Shown piece by piece: positions 16,679 to 24,630 of a stretch of DNA of 64,000 nucleotides. Below the pieces are notes generated by a model, which saw only the letters and a program-made list of their open reading frames with translations, did no database searches and was not told the origin of the DNA. This stretch comes from a virus. Position 1 is the stretch's first letter. Every line of letters starts with the position of its first letter. Location: positions 113,136-177,135 of IMG/VR virus record IMGVR_UViG_3300044846_004119, one strand, 5' to 3'. Position numbers and translations under genes: made by a program.

Positions 16679-17455
16679 ATGGAAAAGAAAGGGAGACATA
16701 AAAAAGTTGAGTTTATAATGGATACTGATTGGTTATTTCAAGGTATCTTAGATGCTGAACAAAAACAATACGTTTTATTAGACTATTTCCAAAAATTAAA
16801 TAAACATTTGGAATTAATGGAGGTCTATCCAATGTTTATTGAACTATCACTACATTTAGGGAATATTCAAACCTTACTTAATAAAAACCAAATTTTATAT
16901 ACTGATAAAAAATTTTTAACTAATGATGATGAGTTAGTATTATCGGATTTAAAAGTTAAAGACATTCCTGTTCTTGCGGACGAAGAAATTGACGAGTACC
17001 ATCAGATTTTAAAAAATACACAACCACAATTATTTTACTACTTTAATTTTGCAAAATCAATTTGGAGTATGGTGTATGATTCTGTCGATATTGTTGTAAA
17101 AAAAAATAAAAATAATTTTAAAAGTAATTCAGGGTTTTTTTATTTTAAATCTAAAAATATTGTTTATGTATGGCAATATACCACCAAAAAAGTTTATAGG
17201 GTTAAGAATCAAAGTAAAACAACTACAAAATTAGTTTACGAAGGACCACAAAATAATTTGACAATGTTAGAAATTATTTCTAAATTTTCTAAAACATATG
17301 AAAAGAACGAGGAAGTTAATAATCCTGTTTTTGAAATGTTTTGTAAAGATATATTTCCGCTTGAGGAAACGTTAATTCCAATCTTTAAAAGAAAAGTGTT
17401 AACATATATTAGTCAAAGTGGTGGTAGTAAAAAAACGGTTAAATATATAGAATAA
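16679..17455 (+). CDS. Hypothetical protein
   Basis: 258 aa, family not recognised. Mixed alpha/beta with a basic central strand region (NSGFFYFKSKNIVYVWQ). Its stop overlaps the next ATG by one base (TAATGG), so the two genes are coupled. Confidence 0.78.
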   Translation: MEKKGRHKKVEFIMDTDWLFQGILDAEQKQYVLLDYFQKLNKHLELMEVYPMFIELSLHLGNIQTLLNKNQILYTDKKFLTNDDELVLSDLKVKDIPVLADEEIDEYHQILKNTQPQLFYYFNFAKSIWSMVYDSVDIVVKKNKNNFKSNSGFFYFKSKNIVYVWQYTTKKVYRVKNQSKTTTKLVYEGPQNNLTMLEIISKFSKTYEKNEEVNNPVFEMFCKDIFPLEETLIPIFKRKVLTYISQSGGSKKTVKYIE

Positions 17456-17661
17456 TGGGGCTCAAAAGTAGATTTATTGATATTGATAGCATCAATCATT
17501 ACTTAAAAGGTAATGAAAAATTAGATATGTTATTTAAGGCGGATTCTTTTATTTTTATGGATGAAACTGCGTCTAAAGTTTACGAGTGGTATATTAAAAA
17601 GTTAACTGATGAAGAAATAAAATTAAAAATCAGTGAGTATTATATAAATAAAATAAAGTAA
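17455..17661 (+). CDS. Small hypothetical protein
   Basis: 68 aa, not recognised. Coupled to the upstream gene by a one-base stop/start overlap and 5 bases before the glutamine synthetase gene, so these three form an operon. Confidence 0.7.
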   Translation: MGLKSRFIDIDSINHYLKGNEKLDMLFKADSFIFMDETASKVYEWYIKKLTDEEIKLKISEYYINKIK

Positions 17662-17666
17662 AAAAG

Positions 17667-18860
17667 ATGATAAAAATTGAATATGTATGGTTAGATGGAT
17701 ATGCACCAGAACCTAATTTAAGAAGTAAGATAAAAGTAATTGAAGGTGTGATTACTGATTTAACAAAAGTACCTGAATGGAACTTTGATGGTTCGTCAAC
17801 AAAACAAGCCGAAGGATATAGTTCTGATTGTATATTAAAACCCGTTCGAATATATCGTGAGAATGATTGTTATAATAAAGTGTATGTGTTTTGTGAGGTA
17901 ATGAATCCTGACGGAACACCACATGAATCAAACCATAGAACCATGTTAGGTGACGAGGTTAATGATATGTGGTTTGGGTTTGAACAAGAATATTTTATTC
18001 AAGAGGGTATTGGGAAATCAATATTAGGATTTAATCGAGGTCATATTGAAGGACAAGGTAAATACTATTGTGGTGTCGGTAGTAATGTTGTTGGACGACA
18101 ATTAGTTGAAGAACATATGGATTTATGTTTAAATATGGGGATTGAAATTACCGGAGTTAATGCTGAAGTTGCTTTGGGACAATGGGAATATCAAGTGTTT
18201 GCTAAAGGTAAAATTAAAGCTGGTGATGATTTATGGATGTCAAGATATTTGATGGAGAAATTATCTGAAAAATACGGATATCATATTAACTACCACCCAA
18301 AACCTATTACTGCGGGTGATTGGAATGGTTCGGGTTTACATACAAACTTTTCAACAAAAAAGATGAGAGAAGTTGGGGGTGAAGGTTATTTCAAAACACT
18401 ATTCAATGCGCTTGAGTCAAGAAAAGAACAACATATTGAAGTTTACGGTTCAGATAATAATCTTAGATTAACTGGTAAACATGAGACACAATCAATCCAT
18501 AAATTTAGTTGGGGGGTAAGTGACAGAGGAGCTTCAATTAGAGTTCCAAGGTTAGTTGCAGAATTATGGAAAGGGTATCTTGAAGATAGACGGCCAGCAT
18601 CCAATGCAAACCCATACGAGGTTATCAAAGCAATTAGTGATACTATTGATATGGCTGACGAATTATCGGTTACATTAAGTAATATGTTTTCAAATGTTAA
18701 TACTAAAAACTTTGATGATTTAAAATCTAAATACAATGGAATACCAACCGCAGAAGAACTTTTGGAGGAGTATAAAAATGATGATGATTATGAGTTATCT
18801 GAAAAAATGATGGAGTCTAAAGCAAATGTTAAACCAGAGTTTATTAATAACAAAAACTAA
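17667..18860 (+). CDS. Glutamine synthetase, type II (eukaryotic-like, GSII)
   Basis: 397 aa. Family signatures appear in order: EWNFDGSST near 33-41, the metal-binding FGFEQEYF near 100, NAEVALGQWEYQ near 168-179, the ATP-site HPKPITAGDWNGSGLHTNFS near 210-229, and NNLRLTGKHETQSIHKFSWG with RGASIRVPR and LEDRRPASNANPY toward 260-315. It makes glutamine from glutamate, ammonia and ATP in the cytoplasm. The catalytic residues appear intact and the length is normal for GSII plus a short acidic C-terminal extension. As a phage-borne metabolic gene it may support nucleotide synthesis. Confidence 0.95.
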   Translation: MIKIEYVWLDGYAPEPNLRSKIKVIEGVITDLTKVPEWNFDGSSTKQAEGYSSDCILKPVRIYRENDCYNKVYVFCEVMNPDGTPHESNHRTMLGDEVNDMWFGFEQEYFIQEGIGKSILGFNRGHIEGQGKYYCGVGSNVVGRQLVEEHMDLCLNMGIEITGVNAEVALGQWEYQVFAKGKIKAGDDLWMSRYLMEKLSEKYGYHINYHPKPITAGDWNGSGLHTNFSTKKMREVGGEGYFKTLFNALESRKEQHIEVYGSDNNLRLTGKHETQSIHKFSWGVSDRGASIRVPRLVAELWKGYLEDRRPASNANPYEVIKAISDTIDMADELSVTLSNMFSNVNTKNFDDLKSKYNGIPTAEELLEEYKNDDDYELSEKMMESKANVKPEFINNKN

Positions 18861-18868
18861 TAATATAA

Positions 18869-19168
18869 ATGAAAGATAATTGTGTGTGTAACCCAATAAA
18901 TGGGGGAGATGGTAATTGCCAGTGTGTAAATTCATCTAATGTTAACATAGAAAAAGAAATGGTAAATCATCCTGACCATTACCAATTTGGTAAAAATAAT
19001 GAATACGAAGCAATAAAAGTTATTGACGCTTGGGATTTAGGGTTTAGTTTAGGAAATGCAATAAAATATATTAGTCGTGCAGGAAAAAAAAGAAAAGATA
19101 CAGAACTTGAAGACCTCAGAAAAGGACTTTGGTACCTCCAACACCATATCGAAAACATCGAAAAATAA
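18869..19168 (+). CDS. DUF3310 family protein
   Basis: 99 aa. NHPDHYQFGKNNEYEAIKVI (about 33-52), GNAIKYISRAGKK and LEDLRKGLWYLQHHIE match DUF3310, a small helical family common in phage nucleotide-metabolism regions and sometimes annotated as nucleotide-kinase-like. An extra N-terminal stretch holds four Cys (CVCNP..., CQCVN). A membrane-protein frame begins within its 3' end. Confidence 0.9.
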   Translation: MKDNCVCNPINGGDGNCQCVNSSNVNIEKEMVNHPDHYQFGKNNEYEAIKVIDAWDLGFSLGNAIKYISRAGKKRKDTELEDLRKGLWYLQHHIENIEK

Positions 19169-19472
19169 AACAGGACTTAGTAAAGAAATTTCAGTTTTAG
19201 ATGCAATTACAACACCAAGTGAATTACTACGAGAAACTTTTATTAATTTTATGTGGGGATTTTTAGGTAATTCTATTGTTGTGTTTGTCGCAAAAGAATT
19301 GGACTTTTTAGTTTTAATAAATTATATTTTGTATTACGTTTTAATTTCGTATATTGTCAACAGAAAAAAATATGATACAATTTTAGGTAAGTTTATAGTT
19401 CTCCCTGGTTCGGCCGCGGGAGGAGCATTTGCGGGATATAAATTAGCTCAAATAATTACAGAAATGGTTTAA
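19077..19472 (+). CDS. Membrane protein with unclear start, overlapping DUF3310
   Basis: Up to 131 aa if started at GTG 19077, inside the DUF3310 gene in the +1 frame. Hydrophobic segments lie near 55-75 (FINFMWGFLGNSIVVFVA), 77-92 and 108-125 (VLPGSAAGGAFAGYKLAQII, glycine-rich). No ATG occurs before the first membrane segment, so the true start may be a non-ATG codon or translation may arrive by +1 frameshift from DUF3310. The frame is clearly coding downstream of 19170. Confidence 0.65.
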   Translation: MQEKKEKIQNLKTSEKDFGTSNTISKTSKNKTGLSKEISVLDAITTPSELLRETFINFMWGFLGNSIVVFVAKELDFLVLINYILYYVLISYIVNRKKYDTILGKFIVLPGSAAGGAFAGYKLAQIITEMV

Positions 19473-19489
19473 TTAAAAAAAGATAAGAT

Positions 19490-19561
19490 ATGATAGGTAG
19501 TTTAGTGTATGTAAGTTTGTTATTGAATGTAGTATTAATTTTAAAATTGATACGCAAATGA
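19490..19561 (+). CDS. Tiny membrane peptide (23 aa)
   Basis: MIGSLVYVSLLLNVVLILKLIRK is one membrane helix with a basic end. Its TGA overlaps the next ATG (ATGATGA around 19558-19561), and the following peptide in turn overlaps the next gene by ATGA, a chain of stop/start overlaps that is unlikely by chance. Function unknown. Confidence 0.6.
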   Translation: MIGSLVYVSLLLNVVLILKLIRK

Positions 19562-19647
19562 TGATAGTAATGGGAATTTTAATTGTTGTTGCGATAGTGT
19601 TAACAACTGTGTTAGTGATGGACATTTTAATTGATATAATAATATGA
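19558..19647 (+). CDS. Tiny membrane peptide (29 aa)
   Basis: Starts MMIVMGILIVVAIVLTTV (a second ATG at 19561 is possible) and is almost entirely one hydrophobic helix ending in DILIDIII. It overlaps the upstream peptide and, by 4 bases (ATGA), the gene at 19644. Single-helix peptides of this size can regulate membrane proteins or act as holin-like toxins; nothing here decides which. Confidence 0.6.
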   Translation: MMIVMGILIVVAIVLTTVLVMDILIDIII

Positions 19648-20174
19648 AATACTACAAAATAATTTTGGCCGGTAAAGGAGCTGAACTTTACCCATTTCAA
19701 TTAAACACAAAACAATACGAAACTTTTCGTGATAACGGGGTAGAACAAGATGAGATGGAATGCGATGATATATGTGAAATATTAGAAGTTGAAAGTTTCC
19801 TTGATTCGACAAACGAATCTATTATGGGGCCTTTTGCGGATTCATTTATTTTAAGAGTTGAAGATGAGTATGGAAAAGTTGTTTATGAAACAGAAGTTTT
19901 GGATATAAAAAAAATTGATTACGAAGAAAAATATTGTAGTAATAAAGCTTTTTTAATTGTTGAAAATTATTGTAAAGGTGAACAAGTAATTTATGATATA
20001 CCACTTGAAGAAGATTTTGATATTGATAAATTAAGATTAAAAGTCTATGATGTTGGTTGTAGAGTCGAAGTAGTAAACGAAATTATATATGATGAAAAAT
20101 CATATGAAATTTATAAATCATATGGTGATACAACTAGTAAAGGATTTAATTATCATTTAACCGCAGGAATTTAA
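19644..20174 (+). CDS. Hypothetical acidic protein
   Basis: 176 aa, beta-rich and acidic, no family recognised. Its ATG overlaps the stop of the tiny peptide by 4 bases, and it ends 5 bases before the methylase gene, so it belongs to the operon 18869-21031. Confidence 0.75.
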   Translation: MKYYKIILAGKGAELYPFQLNTKQYETFRDNGVEQDEMECDDICEILEVESFLDSTNESIMGPFADSFILRVEDEYGKVVYETEVLDIKKIDYEEKYCSNKAFLIVENYCKGEQVIYDIPLEEDFDIDKLRLKVYDVGCRVEVVNEIIYDEKSYEIYKSYGDTTSKGFNYHLTAGI

Positions 20175-20179
20175 AAATT

Positions 20180-21031
20180 ATGGAAACAGGAAAAATAATA
20201 AATGGAGATTGCATCAAGGTAATGAAAACATTATCTGATGGGTGTGTTGATTTGGTTGTGACATCACCACCATATAATTGCGGAATTAAATATGATACCC
20301 ACATAGATGACTTACCTATGGATAAATATTGGGGTTGGACAAGAGAATGGTTAACAGAAACTTACCGATTGATTAAAGATGACGGTAGAGTCTCAATTAA
20401 CATTCCCTACGAAGTGAATGTTCAAGATAGAGGAGGTAGAGTATTTTTTGTTTCAGAATTTTATCAAATAATGAAAGAGGTTGGATTTAAATTCTTTGGA
20501 ATCGTGGATTTAGAAGAAGATTCGCCACACAGAAGTAAGACAACCGCATGGGGTTCTTGGATGAGTCCTAGTTCTCCATATATTTATAATCCAAAAGAAT
20601 GTGTAATATTAGCTTATAAAAAACAACACATTAAAAAAGTTAAAGGTGAGCCAGAGTGGAAAGGAGTCCCAACTGAGATTGAACAGGAAGATGGGACATT
20701 AAAGAAAAAAATTGTATATGAGGAAAAAGATAAGAAAGAGTTTATGGAACTTGTATTTGGTCAGTGGAATTACTTTGCAGATACTAAATCACTCACCAAG
20801 GCAACTTTCTCGATGGACATACCAACAAAAGCAATTAAAATATTGTCCTACAAAAACGATGTAGTTCTTGACCCATTTGCGGGTAGCGGGACATCATGCG
20901 TTGCTGCGGAAATATTAGATAGACGATGGATAGGTATAGAACTAAGTCCTGACTACGCTGAGATTTCTCGTAAACGAATACAATCTTTTGTGGATAAGAA
21001 AAAACAACTTAAATTAGAATTTAATAAATAG
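20180..21031 (+). CDS. DNA methyltransferase, N4-cytosine/N6-adenine type (N6_N4_Mtase)
   Basis: 283 aa. The catalytic motif TSPPYNCG lies near residue 29-36 and the SAM-binding motif DPFAGSGTSCVAAEIL near 233-248, i.e. motif IV before motif I, the beta-class order. It modifies an exocyclic amino group in DNA; target sequence and base (A or C) cannot be read from this. It is the second orphan methylase in the window. It ends in TAG, which shows that amber is a genuine stop in this genome. Confidence 0.93.
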   Translation: METGKIINGDCIKVMKTLSDGCVDLVVTSPPYNCGIKYDTHIDDLPMDKYWGWTREWLTETYRLIKDDGRVSINIPYEVNVQDRGGRVFFVSEFYQIMKEVGFKFFGIVDLEEDSPHRSKTTAWGSWMSPSSPYIYNPKECVILAYKKQHIKKVKGEPEWKGVPTEIEQEDGTLKKKIVYEEKDKKEFMELVFGQWNYFADTKSLTKATFSMDIPTKAIKILSYKNDVVLDPFAGSGTSCVAAEILDRRWIGIELSPDYAEISRKRIQSFVDKKKQLKLEFNK

Positions 21032-21054
21032 GGGAATTTAATATCCCCTTTTTT
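21031..21054 (+). terminator. Intrinsic terminator after the methylase operon
   Basis: GGGGA pairs with TCCCC (21031-21035, 21044-21048) and is followed by TTTTTT. It begins on the last base of the methylase stop codon. Confidence 0.8.
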
Positions 21055-21063
21055 GTTTTCATG

Positions 21064-21073
21064 ATATTTATTA
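21064..21073 (+). promoter_or_regulatory. TATTTAT-type promoter candidate
   Basis: ATATTTATTA begins 22 bases before the ATG at 21086 and immediately follows a terminator, so a new transcription unit starts here. Confidence 0.5.
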
Positions 21074-21085
21074 TAAAAAATACAC

Positions 21086-22234
21086 ATGAAAGGAATGAAA
21101 CTTAATGAGTCTGAATTAAAAGACAGGATATTTCAAATTTATAAAGAGGAACAATATAAGATTCTTGAAGAAAAATGGAACAAATTATCTAAAGAAGATA
21201 AAATATTTGTTTTTGAATTTGCAAAAAAAATATACACTGAACAAACCAAGTTAATAAAAGAATCTAAATGGTATAATACTCTTGGTGATGTTGTCGGTAT
21301 CTTTGACCCAACAGGTATTGTTGATATTGTTAATGGTATTAGTTATTGGAGACAAGGTGATAAATTATATGCAATTCTTTCATTTGTTTCGGCAATCCCT
21401 TATTTAGGTGACCTTATCGCTAAACCTGTCATTGGTGTTATGAAATTAGGTGGTGGAGCCGCTAAAGCGTTTAAAGCAGCAACTTTAACTGGCGATGCCG
21501 TTAAAATTGCTGGTACGGCAAAAAGAGCTGGTGGACCTATTGCTAAGATGGTTGAGACTGCTCCAACTTGGGGTGAGAAATTAGTGACCGCTTTAAAAGG
21601 GTCTATTGGCCGAGTTCCTTTGTTAGGTTCTGGCTTAGTAAAAGTTATTGAAGAGTACGTCCAAATTTTTGGTAAAGCCGGAAAAGAAATGAAAGCGGGA
21701 ACTGAAATTGGTAAAGGTATTGTAAAAAGTGAAAAGGCGTTAAGCGCTGTTGAAAAAGAAGAATTATTAAAACAAATGAGTAAAGACCAATCTTTCAGAG
21801 GGTTTAGAGATTTAGGCACTGGAAAAAATAGTTGGTTAAGTTTTATGAAATCGGATGCAAGTTTAGGCGCTAAATTTTATGCGGGGGTTCCTAGAATTTT
21901 TGGTGGTAATCCTGCAACAAGGTCTTTGATGAAAAGAACTAAATTTTATGCGGGGTTTTTAGATTGGTTAGGTGTTGGAAATTTTGTTGGTCCTGATGAG
22001 CTTGAAAAAATGTACCCTGACGTTGAAAAACAGTATGAACAATACGCTCAATTACCCGAATCACAAAATTTATGGAATCAGGAGTTTGCCTCAGGACAAA
22101 CAACACAAACTACTGTAGCGTCCGAGTTACCATCATTGTCTACTGCAAAACAATCAACATCAACTGCGGTTAAAACAGATGCATTCACATCATTAATTAG
22201 TTCACTATTAGGTGGGGGAAAAGCGTTAGTATGA
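21086..22234 (+). CDS. Virion-like protein with hydrophobic Gly/Pro domain
   Basis: 382 aa (ATG at 21095 is an alternative). The N-terminus carries the tag-like KLNESELKDRIFQIYKEEQ. Residues 68-125 (GDVVGIFDPTGIVDIVNGIS, then SAIPYLGDLIAKPVIG) form a hydrophobic pattern frequent in large phage structural proteins and reminiscent of pre-toxin domains that help proteins cross membranes. The C-terminus is Ser/Thr/Gln-rich. It overlaps the DHH gene by 4 bases (ATGA). A role in ejection or membrane penetration is plausible but unproven. Confidence 0.8.
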   Translation: MKGMKLNESELKDRIFQIYKEEQYKILEEKWNKLSKEDKIFVFEFAKKIYTEQTKLIKESKWYNTLGDVVGIFDPTGIVDIVNGISYWRQGDKLYAILSFVSAIPYLGDLIAKPVIGVMKLGGGAAKAFKAATLTGDAVKIAGTAKRAGGPIAKMVETAPTWGEKLVTALKGSIGRVPLLGSGLVKVIEEYVQIFGKAGKEMKAGTEIGKGIVKSEKALSAVEKEELLKQMSKDQSFRGFRDLGTGKNSWLSFMKSDASLGAKFYAGVPRIFGGNPATRSLMKRTKFYAGFLDWLGVGNFVGPDELEKMYPDVEKQYEQYAQLPESQNLWNQEFASGQTTQTTVASELPSLSTAKQSTSTAVKTDAFTSLISSLLGGGKALV

Positions 22235-23637
22235 AAAACTTACTAAAAGAAAGTGGTATCAGAGATATCAATAAGTTAGCTAAACGTTATTCTAAAGCTG
22301 AAATTTATTTTCACCAAGATTTGGATGGCGTAACAACCGCACTTGCGATGAAAAAATACCTTGAAGACAATGGTATTAAAGTTGTTGATGCTCACGTTAT
22401 TCAATACGGGGATAAAGAGTTCTCGGTAAAGAAGAATGACGCTCAAGGTGATATTATGCCAGTACTTGTGGATTTTGCTCATGGTAAACCAATGTTTGTT
22501 ATCCATACAGACCACCACGATAGACAAGCGGGTGCGGAAGACACTAAATCAACTTCATTTAGAAGTTCACGTTCAAATGTTGAAACAATATCCCAGGTGG
22601 TATCACCTAATGAAATATTCTCACCTGAAGATATTCAATTAATATCTATGGTTGACTCAGCTAATTACGCGGCGAACGAAGTAACGGTTGACCAAGTAAT
22701 AAATTATTTATTCAAATTAGATAAAGATAAATCTTTGGGTAAAAACAAAACTGCCTTAGGTTTAGTTGCTAATAAGTTATTATTGGCGTTTAAAAATAAA
22801 CCAGGGTTTTTAGAAGAACTTGTTATGGTTGGAACCCCATCACTTATGAATCTTGTTACTAACATAAAAAGAATCATGATTGAAAAAGGTTACGCTACCG
22901 TACCCGAATTACAGAAAAACAAAGAAGGTTATATTGACCAAATGAAAAACCACCATAATGTTAAAATTGAAGGTAACATTATTGTTCAATACGGAGGTGG
23001 TAGTATGATGAAACCTGGTTCTTATGATAGATACACGCCCTTCAAAAATAACCCTGACGCTGATTTCTTAGTTATTGCTTGGCCATTAGGTTTAGTTCAA
23101 GCGTCTTGTAATCCTTATAAAAAAGAACGTGAGTTAAAAGGTGTTAACTTAGGTGAGATTGCTCAGGAAGTACTTGCTAAATGGGAGACTCAATTACAAG
23201 AAAGACAAATACCGTTATCAACAATTAAATGGATTTCTGAAGGTTCAAAAGGATTTGGTCCTGAATCAGTTGGGTTTACCTTTAAAGATTTTGTTGCGTT
23301 ATATGGTAACAATTTTAAAACAATGGAGAATGGTAAAAAACATTTAACTCAAATTGGTAAAATGATGGAAATTCCTTTTACTGAATTAAGCGAGGAAGAA
23401 ATGAAAATGTTAGATGGTGTCACAATTAATGCTTGGGATTTAATTCAAGCTAATAGTGGTGGACATAAATGTATCACGAACATTTCGGGGCTTAGTTATT
23501 TAGGTAGGTCTAAAAGACCGCCAGATGGAAAGTACAAGTATAATGCTGAGTCAGATGATTCTCCTTATGTGAAGTTTACTAAAATGGTTCAAAAAGAATT
23601 GGTAAATGTGTTACAGTCTAAAATTAATGAAGGTTAA
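22231..23637 (+). CDS. DHH-family phosphoesterase
   Basis: 468 aa. IYFHQDLDGVTTALAM (about 26-41) supplies the first metal aspartates, VLVDFAH another, and HTDHHDRQ (near 92-99) is the DHH motif. NSGGHKCITNISG (near 410-420) matches the GGH motif of the DHHA1 domain. Enzymes of this family are RecJ-type exonucleases, nanoRNases or cyclic-dinucleotide phosphodiesterases; the exact substrate is not clear. The N-terminal MKNLLKESGIRDINKLAKRY is tag-like. Coupled to the upstream virion-like gene, it may be packaged. Confidence 0.9.
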   Translation: MKNLLKESGIRDINKLAKRYSKAEIYFHQDLDGVTTALAMKKYLEDNGIKVVDAHVIQYGDKEFSVKKNDAQGDIMPVLVDFAHGKPMFVIHTDHHDRQAGAEDTKSTSFRSSRSNVETISQVVSPNEIFSPEDIQLISMVDSANYAANEVTVDQVINYLFKLDKDKSLGKNKTALGLVANKLLLAFKNKPGFLEELVMVGTPSLMNLVTNIKRIMIEKGYATVPELQKNKEGYIDQMKNHHNVKIEGNIIVQYGGGSMMKPGSYDRYTPFKNNPDADFLVIAWPLGLVQASCNPYKKERELKGVNLGEIAQEVLAKWETQLQERQIPLSTIKWISEGSKGFGPESVGFTFKDFVALYGNNFKTMENGKKHLTQIGKMMEIPFTELSEEEMKMLDGVTINAWDLIQANSGGHKCITNISGLSYLGRSKRPPDGKYKYNAESDDSPYVKFTKMVQKELVNVLQSKINEG

Positions 23638-23975
23638 AAATTAACCTCATCACCGATTTGTAATCCTAATTTTTTTGCGGTACCCCCCATAATTTCTAAA
23701 ATTATATCACCTTCACCACAGTAATTAACACATTCATCTGTCGTACATGGGGAACAATTATGGTGTATTTTAGTTATGGTATTACTATCAATAAAAATAA
23801 TGTCTAACGGGATAATACAATTTTTCATCCAAAAACAATGTTCACCATCATCTATTAAAAATAACATACCATTATAGGAACTGTCAAATTTTTTACCCAT
23901 CATACCACTTTCAGTATCTTTTGGAGTAATAACTGTTTTAACTTTAAACTTATTGTTATTAATTTTTATTATCAT
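23634..23975 (-). CDS. DUF192 family protein
   Basis: 113 aa. GMMGKKFDSSYNGMLF, HCFWMKNCIIPLDIIF and GDIILEIMGGTAKKLGL are the hallmarks of DUF192, a small beta-barrel family also found in T4-like marine phages; function unknown. Family members usually follow a signal peptide, but none is present here. Tail-to-tail with the DHH gene (4-base overlap). A minus-strand TATTTATTA box precedes the ATG (about 23978-23987). Confidence 0.92.
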   Translation of the reverse strand: MIIKINNNKFKVKTVITPKDTESGMMGKKFDSSYNGMLFLIDDGEHCFWMKNCIIPLDIIFIDSNTITKIHHNCSPCTTDECVNYCGEGDIILEIMGGTAKKLGLQIGDEVNF

Positions 23976-24098
23976 ATTTAATAAATATCTTAAGTTTTTA
24001 TAATAAAATTTTAAAAATAGTTTTTCTTTTTGAAAAGTTTAATATATTTATATCCTACAAAGCCCCAACGACCCCCTTTCTTGAGTTGGTTAATAATT

Positions 24099-24138
24099 AA
24101 ACCCTAACAGTGTAAAAATTGTTAGGGTTTTTAATTTT
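24099..24138 (+). terminator. Strong intrinsic terminator abutting the smpB promoter
   Basis: AAACCCTAACA (24099-24109) pairs perfectly with TGTTAGGGTTT (24120-24130), followed by a T-rich run. Its 3' arm occupies the -33 region of the promoter at 24146, so terminator and promoter are interlocked. Confidence 0.85.
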
Positions 24139-24145
24139 TAATCAC

Positions 24146-24153
24146 TATCTTTG
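24146..24153 (+). promoter_or_regulatory. TATCTTTG box, four bases before the smpB ATG
   Basis: TATCTTTG matches TAnnTTTG and is followed by exactly four bases (CTTT) and then ATG 24158. The -33 position holds TTAG rather than TTTG. Predicts a leaderless smpB mRNA. Confidence 0.65.
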
Positions 24154-24157
24154 CTTT

Positions 24158-24592
24158 ATGGGGACTCAAATCAGCATAATAAATCGTAAAGTTAAGTTCG
24201 AATATTCATTTATTGAAACTTTGATTGTTGGTATAAAATTGGTTGGTCCTGAAGTTAAATCAATTCGTAGTGGTAAAGTGTCATTAGTTGATGCTTATTG
24301 TTTTTTTATTGATAACGAGTTAGTAGTTAAAGGAATGAATATTCCAGAATATAAAATGGCGTATACTCACGAACCATTGCGAGATAGAAAGTTATTACTT
24401 AAGAAAAAAGAAATTGTTAAATTACAAAAAGAACTTGTTAAAGGATTAACATTGGTCCCATATAGAATATTTTCAAATGATAGAGGATTGTTGAAGATGG
24501 AAATAGTTTTGGGTAAGGGTAAAAAATTACATGATAAGAGAGAATCTATTAAAGAAAGAGATATTAATAGAGAAATTATGCGTGGCATTTAA
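24158..24592 (+). CDS. smpB: SmpB, tmRNA-binding protein
   Basis: 144 aa from ATG 24158 (the longer frame from 24119 would start upstream of the promoter). Conserved SmpB segments: NRKVKFEYSF, GPEVKSIRSGKVSLVDAYC, HEPLRDRKLLLKKKEI, GLTLVPYRIF, and the C-terminal GKKLHDKRESIKERDINREI. The canonical GTE is GPE here. SmpB brings tmRNA to stalled ribosomes. No tmRNA gene was recognised in the window, so it would use host tmRNA, serve an undetected phage tmRNA, or interfere with host trans-translation. Rarely reported in phages. Confidence 0.95.
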   Translation: MGTQISIINRKVKFEYSFIETLIVGIKLVGPEVKSIRSGKVSLVDAYCFFIDNELVVKGMNIPEYKMAYTHEPLRDRKLLLKKKEIVKLQKELVKGLTLVPYRIFSNDRGLLKMEIVLGKGKKLHDKRESIKERDINREIMRGI

Positions 24593-24602
24593 AAATTTTT
24601 TG

Positions 24603-24610
24603 TATCTTTG
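24603..24610 (+). promoter_or_regulatory. TATCTTTG box upstream of 24631
   Basis: Matches TAnnTTTG; the ATG is 20 bases downstream. No good TTTG is seen at -33. Confidence 0.55.
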
Positions 24611-24630
24611 TAATCACAAACACCGATACT

